From positions 186,001 through 250,000 of the forward strand of contig NZ_ATYB01000009.1 of NCBI RefSeq assembly GCF_000427465.1: a DNA stretch of 64,000 bases, written 5' to 3'. Of the stretch, positions 36,228 through 43,945 are shown in pieces. Within the stretch, counting starts at the first letter, position 1. The number at the start of each line of letters is the position of its first letter. Source of the DNA: Sinorhizobium arboris LMG 14919. Its GTDB lineage: Bacteria; Pseudomonadota; Alphaproteobacteria; Rhizobiales; Rhizobiaceae. Made by a program: the position numbers and the translations under genes. The notes under the pieces were generated by a model that did not search any database, was not told the DNA's origin, and saw only the letters and a program-made list of their open reading frames with translations.

Positions 36228-37340
36228 TTGACACCCAGTTACGGTATTATCGGTTGCGGCATGATGGGGCAGGAGCATCTGCGCAACATCGCATTGCTGC
36301 CGGAGGCATCGGTCGCCGCGATTTTCGAGCCGGACCCCGCCATGCGGGCGCTGGCCGCCGAAAATGCGCCGGGAGCCGTGCTGGCGGACAGCATCGAGGC
36401 GCTTCTTTCGGTGCCGGAGGTGAACTGCCTGCTGATTGCCAGCCCCAACCATCTCCATGTGCCGCAGATGGAGGCGATTGCGCGGATCCGGCCGCTGCCG
36501 GTCCTGGTGGAAAAGCCGCTCTTCACGGCACCTGCCGATGCGGCGAAGCTGGAAGCGCTGCGCCGTGTCTATCCGGCGCCCGTCTGGGTGGCGATGGAAT
36601 ACCGCTACATGCCGCCCGTGGCACGCCTCATCGAGGAGGCGGATGCCGTGACCGGCGGCATCCGGATGCTGACCATCCGCGAGCATCGCTTCCCCTTCCT
36701 CAGCAAAGTCGGCGACTGGAACCGGTTCAACCGCAATACGGGCGGCACGCTGGTCGAGAAATGCTGCCACTTCTTCGACCTGATGCGCCACATCCTGCAA
36801 TCGGATCCCGTCCGGGTCATGGCGTCCGGTGGCCAGGCGGTCAATCACCTCGACGAACGCGTCGGCGACGAGCGGCCGGACATCTGGGACAATGCCTATG
36901 TCATCGTCGACTTCCAGTCCGGCGCGCGCGCCATGCTCGAACTCTGCATGTTTGCGGAAGGCGCGCGCTATCAGGAGGAAATTTCCGCGGTCGGGCCGAA
37001 GGGCAAGATCGAGTGCCTGGTTCCGGGGCCGGGCCGCTTCTGGCCGGAGCACCTCGGAGAGCCGCCGGTCGCACAGGTGATCGTCTCGCCGCGCGCACCG
37101 AAGGGGCCGAAATTGGTGAAAATCCCCGTCGATCCGCGGCTGCTCGATGCGGGCGATCACAACGGATCGACCTTCTACCAGCACCTCCGCTTCCAGCGCG
37201 TGGTCATGGGATTGCAGGATGTCGAGGTCACGCTCGACGACGGCTTGTGGGCCGCGGCAATCGGCATGGCAGCCCAGCAATCCGCCATGACCGGGCGCGC
37301 GGTGGAGTTCGATCGCCAGAGCTACAAGGTGGCCGTCTGA
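36228..37340 (+). CDS. Gfo/Idh/MocA-family NAD(P)-dependent oxidoreductase (candidate NAD+-dependent sulfoquinovosidase)
   Basis: 370 residues. The start is TTG 36228 (AGAGGAAG upstream), because the first ATG at 36261 would cut the Rossmann motif YGIIGCGMMGQEHLRNIA. LVEKPLFT is the EKP motif, followed by the EYRYMPPVARL and NRNTGGTLVEKCCHFFDLMR stretches of the substrate domain; the CHFFD part supplies the His and Asp expected in the active site. Members oxidise sugars or inositols. The GH188 branch uses bound NAD+ to hydrolyse sulfoquinovosides. No classical GH31 sulfoquinovosidase is present, so this gene could fill that gap. Confidence 0.85.
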   Translation: MTPSYGIIGCGMMGQEHLRNIALLPEASVAAIFEPDPAMRALAAENAPGAVLADSIEALLSVPEVNCLLIASPNHLHVPQMEAIARIRPLPVLVEKPLFTAPADAAKLEALRRVYPAPVWVAMEYRYMPPVARLIEEADAVTGGIRMLTIREHRFPFLSKVGDWNRFNRNTGGTLVEKCCHFFDLMRHILQSDPVRVMASGGQAVNHLDERVGDERPDIWDNAYVIVDFQSGARAMLELCMFAEGARYQEEISAVGPKGKIECLVPGPGRFWPEHLGEPPVAQVIVSPRAPKGPKLVKIPVDPRLLDAGDHNGSTFYQHLRFQRVVMGLQDVEVTLDDGLWAAAIGMAAQQSAMTGRAVEFDRQSYKVAV

Positions 37341-38133
37341 TCTTGGAACTGTACGCATGACCGCGCAGACCGGCCAGACGATCGCGGCGGCTGCGACGGC
37401 AAAGTGCCACATAGGTGTCAAGCCAGGACGATAGGAGCTAGTGCCAGGTCTCGATGACCGGTCCGATCGGGCCCATCATCGGGATCTGGCCACAATTTTT
37501 CCGGAAGGATGCTCCTGTCGCTTGGCATTTCAGGGTGTCGACGTGATCCACGGTGTTCCTGCAATGAGCGAACCGGTACGAGATTGCCGCCTTGAGCAGC
37601 GCCTACGTTCTATTCCGCCGCGAGACCTTCCTTGCCGACCATTGTCGCCATGCACCGTGACGGTCTTGCGCTTTCGACGGACACGACCCCGGGTCAACGT
37701 CTGCCGACACCGTCGCCGATCCCCAGTCCAAGCAGGGCACGCGTTGTCTTTTGCTGATGCAGAAACTGCAGCCGCGCGACGATCATTTCATTCAGCGGCG
37801 CGAGGCCGGCCGCCCTATCAGCCAGTTCGACGCAGAGATTGCCGCGATCGCCCGCTCCCGCGGCGCGGCGTTGGCAAGGCGCAATGTCGCGGACTTCGAA
37901 GGCACCGGCATTGCCATCACCAATCCCTGGGACCACCAGCTCCCGTGATTTCGCATCCCCTCAAGCGATGTGAGCGTTGCAGATCGCCAGCGTGCTCGGG
38001 ATTCTGGCGGGTATCTGTCCGGCGTTGACGAGGCCGGCCTCGCGTCAATCTGGAATGCTGCTCATCACGGCCATTTGTTGCGTTCTTGAAGTCCGCTATT
38101 TTGCGCAAAACATCCCAACGCTCAGGAGGACTC
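37341..38133. other. Decayed stretch at the right border of the sulfonate island
   Basis: No intact gene. It contains a VapC remnant (37735-37948). On the minus strand at about 37442-37600 a frame ending RKNCGQIPMMGPIGPVIETW then His-stop looks protein-like but I cannot assign it. The codon pattern of the island ends sharply after 37340. Confidence 0.5.
37735..37948 (+). pseudogene. VapC-type PIN-domain toxin, C-terminal remnant
   Basis: The plus frame reads AGRPISQFDAEIAAIARSRG, then AALARRNVADFEGTGIAITN and a short tail, the C-terminal third of a VapC ribonuclease. The Asp residues of SQFDAEIAAIA and RNVADFEG are PIN metal ligands. The first half is frameshifted and missing. It is a different subfamily from the remnant at 11752. 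Confidence 0.75.
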
Positions 38134-38655
38134 ATGACGAAGCATCGCATCTATTCGGTCAGCGTCGCGAGCGTCTATCCGCATTATGTCGCCAAGGCGG
38201 AGAAGAAGGGGCGCAAGTATGGCGTCGGAGCGATGGTGGTTTCCCAGCGACCGTCCGAAGTCGACGAAACAATCCTCTCTCAGTGCGGCACGCTGGTGGC
38301 GCTGAGGCTGACCAATCCGACGGATCGCGGACGTGTCAAAGGCGCGCTGCCGGACAATCTTTCCGGGCTGATGGACTTGCTACCTGTTCTACGCACGGGC
38401 GAAGCCATAATTGCTGGAGAAGCCGCACGGCTTCCTGTCAGGACCCGCATATTCCTGCCCCCAGAGGAACACCTGCCCAAGAGTGCGGATCCCGATGTCG
38501 CTTCCGCATGGAAAACAAGGCGCGTGGCCGAAGGGTACGACAGGGTCGTCGCGTCCTGGCGTGCCCAGAGCACGATCGCAGTCGCGCGTAACCTTGAAAT
38601 CGAGAGACATTTGGTTCCGGACTTGGCTGAGGAACAATCGAACAATGATGCGTGA
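38134..38655 (+). pseudogene. DUF2200-HerA chimeric ORF (HerA ATPase C-terminal remnant)
   Basis: 173 residues. Residues 1 to about 25 ([20 protein letters not shown]) are the start of a DUF2200 protein. From [20 protein letters not shown] onward the chain is the C-terminal RecA-like end of a HerA/DUF87 ATPase, with [19 protein letters not shown] and [20 protein letters not shown]. Walker A is missing. The junction falls where both families carry a GRK-like stretch (AEKKGR versus EGRKYG), so recombination at a few shared bases fused them in frame. It overlaps the KTSC gene by 11 bases, as HerA genes often do. It cannot be an active ATPase. Confidence 0.8.
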
Positions 38656-38857
38656 TCCCGTAGCTTCCAGCACCGTCGTATCTATCGGGTATGGCCAAGC
38701 CACAGAAACACTAGAAGTCGAGTTCCTGAATGGTGGCATTTATCAGTACTACAATGTGGGTCAGGTCGTTTACGACGAGTTCCTGACCGCCCCGTCCAAA
38801 GGGCAGTACCTCTATCTCAACATCCGGAATTTCTATCCGTACTCACGGGTGGGCTGA
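38645..38857 (+). CDS. KTSC-domain small protein
   Basis: 70 residues. [38 protein letters not shown] and [18 protein letters not shown] form the whole KTSC domain (named after the C-terminus of lysyl-tRNA synthetase-like proteins). KTSC genes are often coupled to HerA-type ATPases and phage or defence loci. Two start codons, 38645 and 38648, are equivalent. It is intact and starts inside the HerA remnant. Confidence 0.88.
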   Translation: MMRDPVASSTVVSIGYGQATETLEVEFLNGGIYQYYNVGQVVYDEFLTAPSKGQYLYLNIRNFYPYSRVG

Positions 38858-38948
38858 TGCATGCCGACAGCGGTGTCCCGTCCGGGATCGCCCTTGACGG
38901 CAAGGGCGCTATCGGCAACTTTAACTTGAGGAATCTGTTGGGGGGCCT

Positions 38949-40004
38949 ATGTCTACAATTGAAGAGAGTCTGCGGGCGATATCAGAGCGCGTCAAATCAC
39001 ATTCCAGCACCATGGCAACCGAAGAGGCAGTGAAAACGGCCGTCGTCCTGCCGTTTCTCCGCTCCCTTGGTTACGAAGTATTCGATCCCACCGAGGTGAT
39101 ACCGGAGTTTACGGCCGACGCTGTGGGCAAAAAGGGCGAGAAGGTCGACTACGCGATCAAGATCGACGGCGAGATCCGAATCCTTATCGAGTGCAAACCG
39201 ATCTCGGTAACACTGGAAAAGAAGCATCTGGACCAGCTCTATCGCTACTTCAGCGTGACGAACGCCAAGTTCGCCATACTGACGAATGGCCGAACTTTCA
39301 ATTTTTACACGGACCTCGAAGCTCCGAACAAGCTTGATACACGCCCCTTCTTTGTTTTTGACGTCACTGATTTCAACGCTGGAATCGTGACCGAGCTGCG
39401 TAAATTCGAAAAGGCCTCTTTCGACGTATCTGCCATTCTCGCGACGGCCGAGCGACTGAAGTACACGTCCGGTGTCAAGCAAGTGATTTCCAAGCTTATC
39501 GAAGAGCCTTCCGAAGACTTCGTACGGCTCGTCGCCGGAAACGTCTACGAGGGCAGGATCACGGCCCCGGTAAAAGAGATGCTGACCGGAGTGGTTAGGA
39601 CCGCCTTCCGTGACGTGATCATGGACTCGGTTAAGAACCGACTTTCCAGCGCACTTGCCGACACCGAAGAAGTCATTGAAAGGATCGACGAACCCGTCGA
39701 GGGAGAGCCCGAGGTCGTCACGACCGAAGAGGAGCGTGAAGGGTACATGATCGTCAAAGCGATCGTCCGAGACACGATCTCACCGAAACGCGTCGCTATG
39801 CGCGATCAAAAGTCCTATTGCGGCATCCTGGTCGACAACAACAATCGCAAGCCACTGGCAAGGCTACACTTCAATCGTTCGGTCAAGTACATCGGGCTTT
39901 TCGATGGTGAGGCGGAGGAGAGACTCATCATCGACTCTCTTGATCAGATCTACGACCACAGTGACCGACTCAGGGCTACGGCGACGAAGTACGCAGGCGA
40001 ATAG
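38949..40004 (+). CDS. Type I restriction R-subunit N-terminal-like nuclease (HSDR_N family)
   Basis: 351 residues. The N-terminal half is a PD-(D/E)XK nuclease of the HSDR_N type: E26 in TEEAVKTAVVLPFLRSLGY, then D67 in KVDYAIK and E81-x-K83 in LIECKP. The C-terminal part (KSYCGILVDNNNRKPLARLH, VKYIGLFDGE) is the conserved extension of the stand-alone family found in phages and defence islands. No helicase, HsdM or HsdS genes lie nearby, so it is not a complete type I system. It follows the KTSC gene by about 90 bases. All catalytic residues are in place. Confidence 0.88.
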   Translation: MSTIEESLRAISERVKSHSSTMATEEAVKTAVVLPFLRSLGYEVFDPTEVIPEFTADAVGKKGEKVDYAIKIDGEIRILIECKPISVTLEKKHLDQLYRYFSVTNAKFAILTNGRTFNFYTDLEAPNKLDTRPFFVFDVTDFNAGIVTELRKFEKASFDVSAILATAERLKYTSGVKQVISKLIEEPSEDFVRLVAGNVYEGRITAPVKEMLTGVVRTAFRDVIMDSVKNRLSSALADTEEVIERIDEPVEGEPEVVTTEEEREGYMIVKAIVRDTISPKRVAMRDQKSYCGILVDNNNRKPLARLHFNRSVKYIGLFDGEAEERLIIDSLDQIYDHSDRLRATATKYAGE

Positions 40005-40197
40005 CGTAGGGCCAGCCGGTACCTCCCAAAATCGATACCTGTGAGAACGCTCCGCCAGGCTCTCTGGCGGAGTCTATTGATCGAAATTGCCCACCTCTTG
40101 GGTCCTTGTGGCACTTTCCTCCCGAACTCGCTGGCCCCAGGCCCAGCGAACTAGCGGCCGCCATACGCCATGGCAGATTTCGCACCACTCCGTCATT

Positions 40198-40485
40198 TCA
40201 GCGTTTAACACCCGATCGAAAGAAGCGAATTGCTCCCCGTTCCTTGTACAGTCCGATGGTCAGCGTGGCCGATGCCGCGATTTCCCGCACGTGATCACCA
40301 CATTCCAGCCTACCCAAAAGGCGGCGTGCCTCTTTTGGGTTGGGCGCATCGATTTCAGTATCTTCCAGGCGCAACCGGACACGCCGGGAGGTCACCCAAA
40401 CGTTCAAGTAGTCTGGACCTTTCCAGATAATAACTGCGATGAGACCGGGCCAGGACGCAGAAAGCAGGTCAAGAATCTCGGTCAT
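40198..40485 (-). CDS. Small single-span membrane protein of unknown function
   Basis: 95 residues. One N-terminal membrane segment (SWPGLIAVIIWKG), then a charged cytoplasmic part with RLEDTEIDAPNPKEARRLLG. The pattern of membrane anchor plus EIDA-like strand is shared by many small unannotated proteins near phage and defence genes. The ribosome site is weak. The gene converges on the nuclease gene. Confidence 0.5.
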   Translation of the reverse strand: MTEILDLLSASWPGLIAVIIWKGPDYLNVWVTSRRVRLRLEDTEIDAPNPKEARRLLGRLECGDHVREIAASATLTIGLYKERGAIRFFRSGVKR

Positions 40486-40834
40486 AGAGCGAACCAGCGC
40501 CGTGAATGGTTGTCCCCATAAACTAGCCGCAGGCAGAGACTGTTAAATGCGAAACCCAGAATCTTGAGGTTTTCTGGCGTTTCGGTTCGCAGATCATGAT
40601 TCGTGAGCTGTTAAATGCGCCGGCCGCACTTTTTGAGGCGTCGCCGGCGACCGTCCGGAACATCGATCACAGCGACGCGTCGCCCTTCGGCGATGCTGGC
40701 TGTTGCCATAGCCAGTCCTCCTCGAGCCTTGGTGCGGGACAATTCCCCTGGCAGCGGATCTCATTGTTGAGACCGTTCATGTCGAAGAATGTCTGCTCGT
40801 CTCCGACATGAATGACAAAGCGGCCGCGCTGATA
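40486..40834. other. Stretch left of the Tn3 end
   Basis: About 350 bases without a supportable gene. The 12-mer CTGTTAAATGCG occurs twice (40540 and 40609 onward) in direct orientation. I see no other structure. Confidence 0.4.
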
Positions 40835-40872
40835 GGGGTCGTTTGCGGGAGGGGGCGAAATCCTACGCTAAG
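40835..40872. repeat. Tn3-family terminal inverted repeat (single end)
   Basis: A 38-base sequence beginning GGGGTCGTTTGCGGG and ending TCCTACGCTAAGGC matches the terminal inverted repeats of a rhizobial Tn3 branch: GGGG start, usual length, and overlapping the tnpA stop at 40868. No second copy is seen nearby, so only one transposon end remains. Confidence 0.7.
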
Positions 40873-41536
40873 GCTTTGGCCAACGATATTCTCGGGTGAG
40901 ATTGATGTGTTCCCAGCCGAGGGGTGAGACATGGGCCAGCAAATCGGGCGGCAGCAGTCTTCCTGCGCGTTTCTGGCTGGCGACTACCTCTCCCAGCTTC
41001 ATGGTGTTCCAGAAGATGATGATCGCGGCGAGCAGGTTCATGCCGGCGATGCGGTAATGCTGGCCTTCGGCTGAACGGTCGCGGATTTCACCCCGGCGAT
41101 GGAAGCTGATTGCCCGCTTCAGCGCATGATGCGCCTCGCCTTTGTTGAGCCCGATCTGGGCACGGCGTTGCAGCTCGGCATCCAGAATCCAGTCGATCGT
41201 GAACAGGGTTCGCTCGACGCGGCCGACCTCGCGCAGAGCAGTATCAAGTTCGTTCTGCCTCGGATAGGAGGCGAGCTTGCGTAAAATCTGGCTGGGCGCG
41301 ACGCTACCGGCCGCAATGGTGGCAGCGATGCGCAGAATGTCAGGCCAATTGCGCTCGATCATGGCCTGGTTGATCTTTCCGCCGATCATAGTTCGCAAAT
41401 GGGCTGGCGCTGACGAAGGATTGAATGCGTATAGCTTTTTGGATGGCAGATCGCGGATGCGTGGAGCGAACCGATAACCGAGGATAGCACAGGCGGCAAA
41501 CACGTGATCGGTGAACCCGCCTGTATCAAAGCGCCA
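40868..41536 (-). mobile_element. tnpA: Tn3-family transposase, C-terminal remnant
   Basis: About 223 residues. From about 41536 the frame reads WRFDTGGFTDHVFAACAILG, then RFAPRIRDLPSKKLYAFNP, RTLFTIDWILDAELQRRAQI, GLNKGEAHHALKRAISFHRR and the C-terminal VSPLGWEHINLTREYRWP. This is the conserved last quarter of Tn3 transposases. The usual length is near 1000 residues, so three quarters are missing; the upstream edge abuts the CxxC gene. It is inactive without help in trans. Confidence 0.9.
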
Positions 41537-41554
41537 ATTCCAACTCGGGGCACC

Positions 41555-41755
41555 TTATCCGGCGCCACCGACCGGAGTGATCACCTTGCCCGTCCCGCCG
41601 CAGTCTGGGCATGGTTCGGCGTCGAGCCTGCCTGTTCCCGCGCAGCGGCGGCAGATATTTTCGCCCGAGCCGGGCGTGCCGGCGGGAACCTCGTCCGGAT
41701 TGGATGAACTGGGCCGGGTATTGGATCCGGTCGTTTGCTTGGGCTTCTGAGTCAT
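41555..41755 (-). CDS. Small CxxCxGxG zinc-finger-like protein
   Basis: 66 residues from ATG 41755, where AGGGA lies eight bases upstream. The Ser/Pro/Thr-rich N-terminus is disordered; the C-terminal part ICRRCAGTGRLDAEPCPDCG has two CxxCxGTG motifs like the DnaJ central zinc repeat, enough for one zinc ion. Similar short proteins occur widely in rhizobia. The Tn3 remnant ends just downstream of its stop without damaging it. Confidence 0.75.
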   Translation of the reverse strand: MTQKPKQTTGSNTRPSSSNPDEVPAGTPGSGENICRRCAGTGRLDAEPCPDCGGTGKVITPVGGAG

Positions 41756-42097
41756 TACGCTGTCCCTGTTTCCTCCGGTGGCGCCTTGCAAGCCCGCTCT
41801 TCGTTACCTTGGTGTCAGATAGCAAAAGCGACCAGATCATCGGAGCGATCCAGCGAAGGAGCCGCGTCACGCGGTGTTGCTGACCTGAGGCAGCACCCGC
41901 CGTATTGCCGCCACTGTTCTCTTGCGCATCGGAGGACTGACGACGCCCCGGATTGCGAATTGGCACCTAGTAATCCCTCAGGCGCCAAATTGTTCCTGGG
42001 CAACTGCTTTGCTGCCGCATGCCGGCCGGCACCCACGCTCGGAGCTCTGGAAGGGAAATGGTCGGGGCATCGGTTCTCGAGCTGGCGCCGGCCGCTA
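41756..42097. other. Intergenic stretch between CxxC protein and membrane protein
   Basis: About 340 bases. A minus-strand reading (SDAQENSGGNTAGAASGQQH near 41900) resembles a disordered tail of a small rhizobial protein but has no start or recognisable domain. Nothing else is seen. Confidence 0.4.
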
Positions 42098-42712
42098 CTA
42101 AGGCCGGAAAAGTCGCTTCAGCACGAGATGAACCGGCAGATAGGCAACCGCGGGAAGCAACACCATGTAGAGCCCTAGATAGGTGCGCGGAGACAGCACC
42201 TTTTGCGCCTCCGGCCCCGGGCCGATCCCGTGCACCCAATTGATGTTCTTCTCGGGAGGAGTGAGCCAGTAGCTCGCGAGAAGCACTCCCCAGGCGAAGA
42301 CGGTCTGCGCCTTGAATGCCCGGCGATCGTAGCCTTGCCGCATCAGCATGAATAGCATGAGCACCGGCAGGAAGAGATGAAAGCCGGATAGCAACCGCAT
42401 GTGCGCCGGCTCCTTCGGATCGAACATATAGGCGGCGAGCCCGATGAACCTGCCGCCGGTGAGGAAGTCGACACACCAGGCCAGTTCGAGCGGCAGAACG
42501 CCGACCGCCATCATCGAATAGAAAAGCCGAATGCCTGTCCAAAGTGCAATGAGCACCGCAAAGAGGGCGAGATCGGAGAACCAAAGGAAATTGCCGGCGC
42601 CGTATCGCAGCCAATAGAAAGGCGCGAGGACAGCGACGAACAGCGTATATGGCAGGGTGATCCAGAGCGGATAGGCTGGGATCGGGTCTTTGCTGCGCTG
42701 TTTGGCTATCAT
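42098..42712 (-). CDS. Polytopic membrane protein of unknown function
   Basis: 204 residues from ATG 42712 (GAGG six bases upstream). Six hydrophobic segments, for example PLWITLPYTLFVAVLAPFYW and LGLYMVLLPAVAYLPVHLVL. The loop WVHGIGPGPEAQKVLSP lies between the last two helices. I recognise no family. The EcfG-type promoter at 42760-42784 places it in the general stress response. The neighbour BON gene in the same direction has its own EcfG promoter. Confidence 0.75.
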   Translation of the reverse strand: MIAKQRSKDPIPAYPLWITLPYTLFVAVLAPFYWLRYGAGNFLWFSDLALFAVLIALWTGIRLFYSMMAVGVLPLELAWCVDFLTGGRFIGLAAYMFDPKEPAHMRLLSGFHLFLPVLMLFMLMRQGYDRRAFKAQTVFAWGVLLASYWLTPPEKNINWVHGIGPGPEAQKVLSPRTYLGLYMVLLPAVAYLPVHLVLKRLFRP

Positions 42713-42759
42713 CGCTCGCCTCGGTCGCGGAACCGGCATCAGCGGCGCCGGCAAAGCCT

Positions 42760-42784
42760 AACTCCGCAGCCGCAGGGCTGTTCC
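42760..42784 (-). promoter_or_regulatory. EcfG-type promoter
   Basis: Minus strand: GGAAC (42784-42780), 17 bases, GTT (42762-42760), 47 bases before ATG 42712 of the membrane protein. Confidence 0.6.
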
Positions 42785-42936
42785 CGCGTCGGACGGCCCG
42801 CGTCGTCGGAGTCAAACGGTTTCGAGCGCTCGATACGTTCGCCTCCCGGCGCTCAGGTCTCGCGTTTTGATTCCGGACTGGTCGTGCTGCTTCCGGTCGT
42901 CGTTCCCGCGCCGGTTGTTCCTTCTGTTCCTGTTGT

Positions 42937-43728
42937 TCAGGTTGGGGATCTTCCGCCCGCAGTCCAGCCTTGCTGGCTCACGCGCAGATTATTCTGCACG
43001 TTCTTAACGCCTGAGACTTCTTCCACGCAGTCTTCGGCGCAGCGCTTTTGCTCCCGGCTTTCGACGGTGCCGCTCAGCGTGACCTCGCAATTGCTGACGT
43101 GCACCTCGATTTCCGAGGCATCGACCGAACGGTCATCGCTAAGCCGCTCGCAGACGTCTTCGCGGATGCGTTCATCGGATCGCTGGTAGCCTTTCGGCCC
43201 CCGACCACGATATTGTCCGAAGCGCTCGCTGCCGGGCTGTCCATAGCCACCGCCATACATCCCGCCGCGATATCCCTCGCCGCCGTATCCGCCGCCGTGC
43301 CCGGCGCCATATCCCTCGCGCCCATAGCCGGCGCCGTATCCGCGGCTGAAGTCACGGCCGTAACCGCTCTCCCCACGACCAAAGTCCTGATCTTCAAAGA
43401 CCGCCTCCGTACTCTCGCTGCCGCCACCGTAGCGCTCGGCACCGAAGCCCCGTCGCGATCCGTACTCACGGCCATATCCGCCCATCCGCTCATTCATTCC
43501 ACGACCGCCATATTCTCCCCAATGAGCCCTACCGTGGCGTTCGCGACCGTAGTCTTCGCCACCGGAAGAATAATCGCCCCAACGGCTCTGGCTGCTACGA
43601 TAGCCGGCCCTGTCGTCTTCGAAGCCCCGGTCGGAGGAGCCGTAGCGTCCCCTGTTTTCATCACGGTCACGGCCGTACTCGCGACGATATCCATAGTGCT
43701 CGTCTCGGCGATTTCTATCGTTGGCCAT
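42937..43728 (-). CDS. BON-domain protein with long Gly/Tyr/Arg-rich low-complexity region
   Basis: 263 residues. Residues 1 to about 175 are extremely rich in Gly, Tyr, Arg, Asp and Ser with repeated RGYGAGYG, GYGREY and YGGGYG units, the composition of phase-separating RG/YG proteins. Residues about 180-250 form a BON domain (RIREDVCERLSDDRSVDASE, IEVHVSNCEVTLSGTVESRE, VQNNLRVSQQ), which in other proteins binds membranes or phospholipid. It has no signal peptide, so it is cytosolic. After the TGA at 42937 the same frame runs on for about 28 Thr/Gly/Ser residues (STTSPESKRET) to 42853, so the original protein may have been longer. Preceded by an EcfG promoter. Confidence 0.88.
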   Translation of the reverse strand: MANDRNRRDEHYGYRREYGRDRDENRGRYGSSDRGFEDDRAGYRSSQSRWGDYSSGGEDYGRERHGRAHWGEYGGRGMNERMGGYGREYGSRRGFGAERYGGGSESTEAVFEDQDFGRGESGYGRDFSRGYGAGYGREGYGAGHGGGYGGEGYRGGMYGGGYGQPGSERFGQYRGRGPKGYQRSDERIREDVCERLSDDRSVDASEIEVHVSNCEVTLSGTVESREQKRCAEDCVEEVSGVKNVQNNLRVSQQGWTAGGRSPT

Positions 43729-43787
43729 CTCGATTCCTCCCTAGCAATCGGGAGCTCAGCTGCGATGCCAAGCTCCGCGCTGCGTAG

Positions 43788-43812
43788 AACCAGCGGACCG
43801 CACGGCTGTTCC
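43788..43812 (-). promoter_or_regulatory. EcfG-type promoter
   Basis: Minus strand: GGAAC (43812-43808), 17 bases, GTT (43790-43788), 59 bases before ATG 43728 of the BON gene. Spacing matches the promoter at 42760. Confidence 0.6.
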
Positions 43813-43945
43813 CTTGTGCTTGTTTCTTTACAAGCGGAACAAACAACTTCGGAAGCGATTTTGATTTGAGCAGCCGACGAGAGTTGGCCCGCTTGCACAC
43901 CCGAGTGTTCCGATAAAGCATCGCAAACCGAGAAGATCCAAAACG

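Noticed and set aside
35838..37421. Minus-strand ORF of 527 residues opposite GntR and Gfo/Idh/MocA
   Set aside because: It is His/Arg/Asp-rich without any domain, and is the mirror of two well-defined plus-strand genes in high-GC DNA.
40540..40620. 12-base direct repeat CTGTTAAATGCG as an attachment site
   Set aside because: Only two copies 69 bases apart, with no integrase gene or tRNA nearby.
43200..43640. Possible CRISPR-like or tandem repeat array
   Set aside because: The periodic DNA is codon-phased coding for GYG/RGY units of the BON protein, with no spacer structure.
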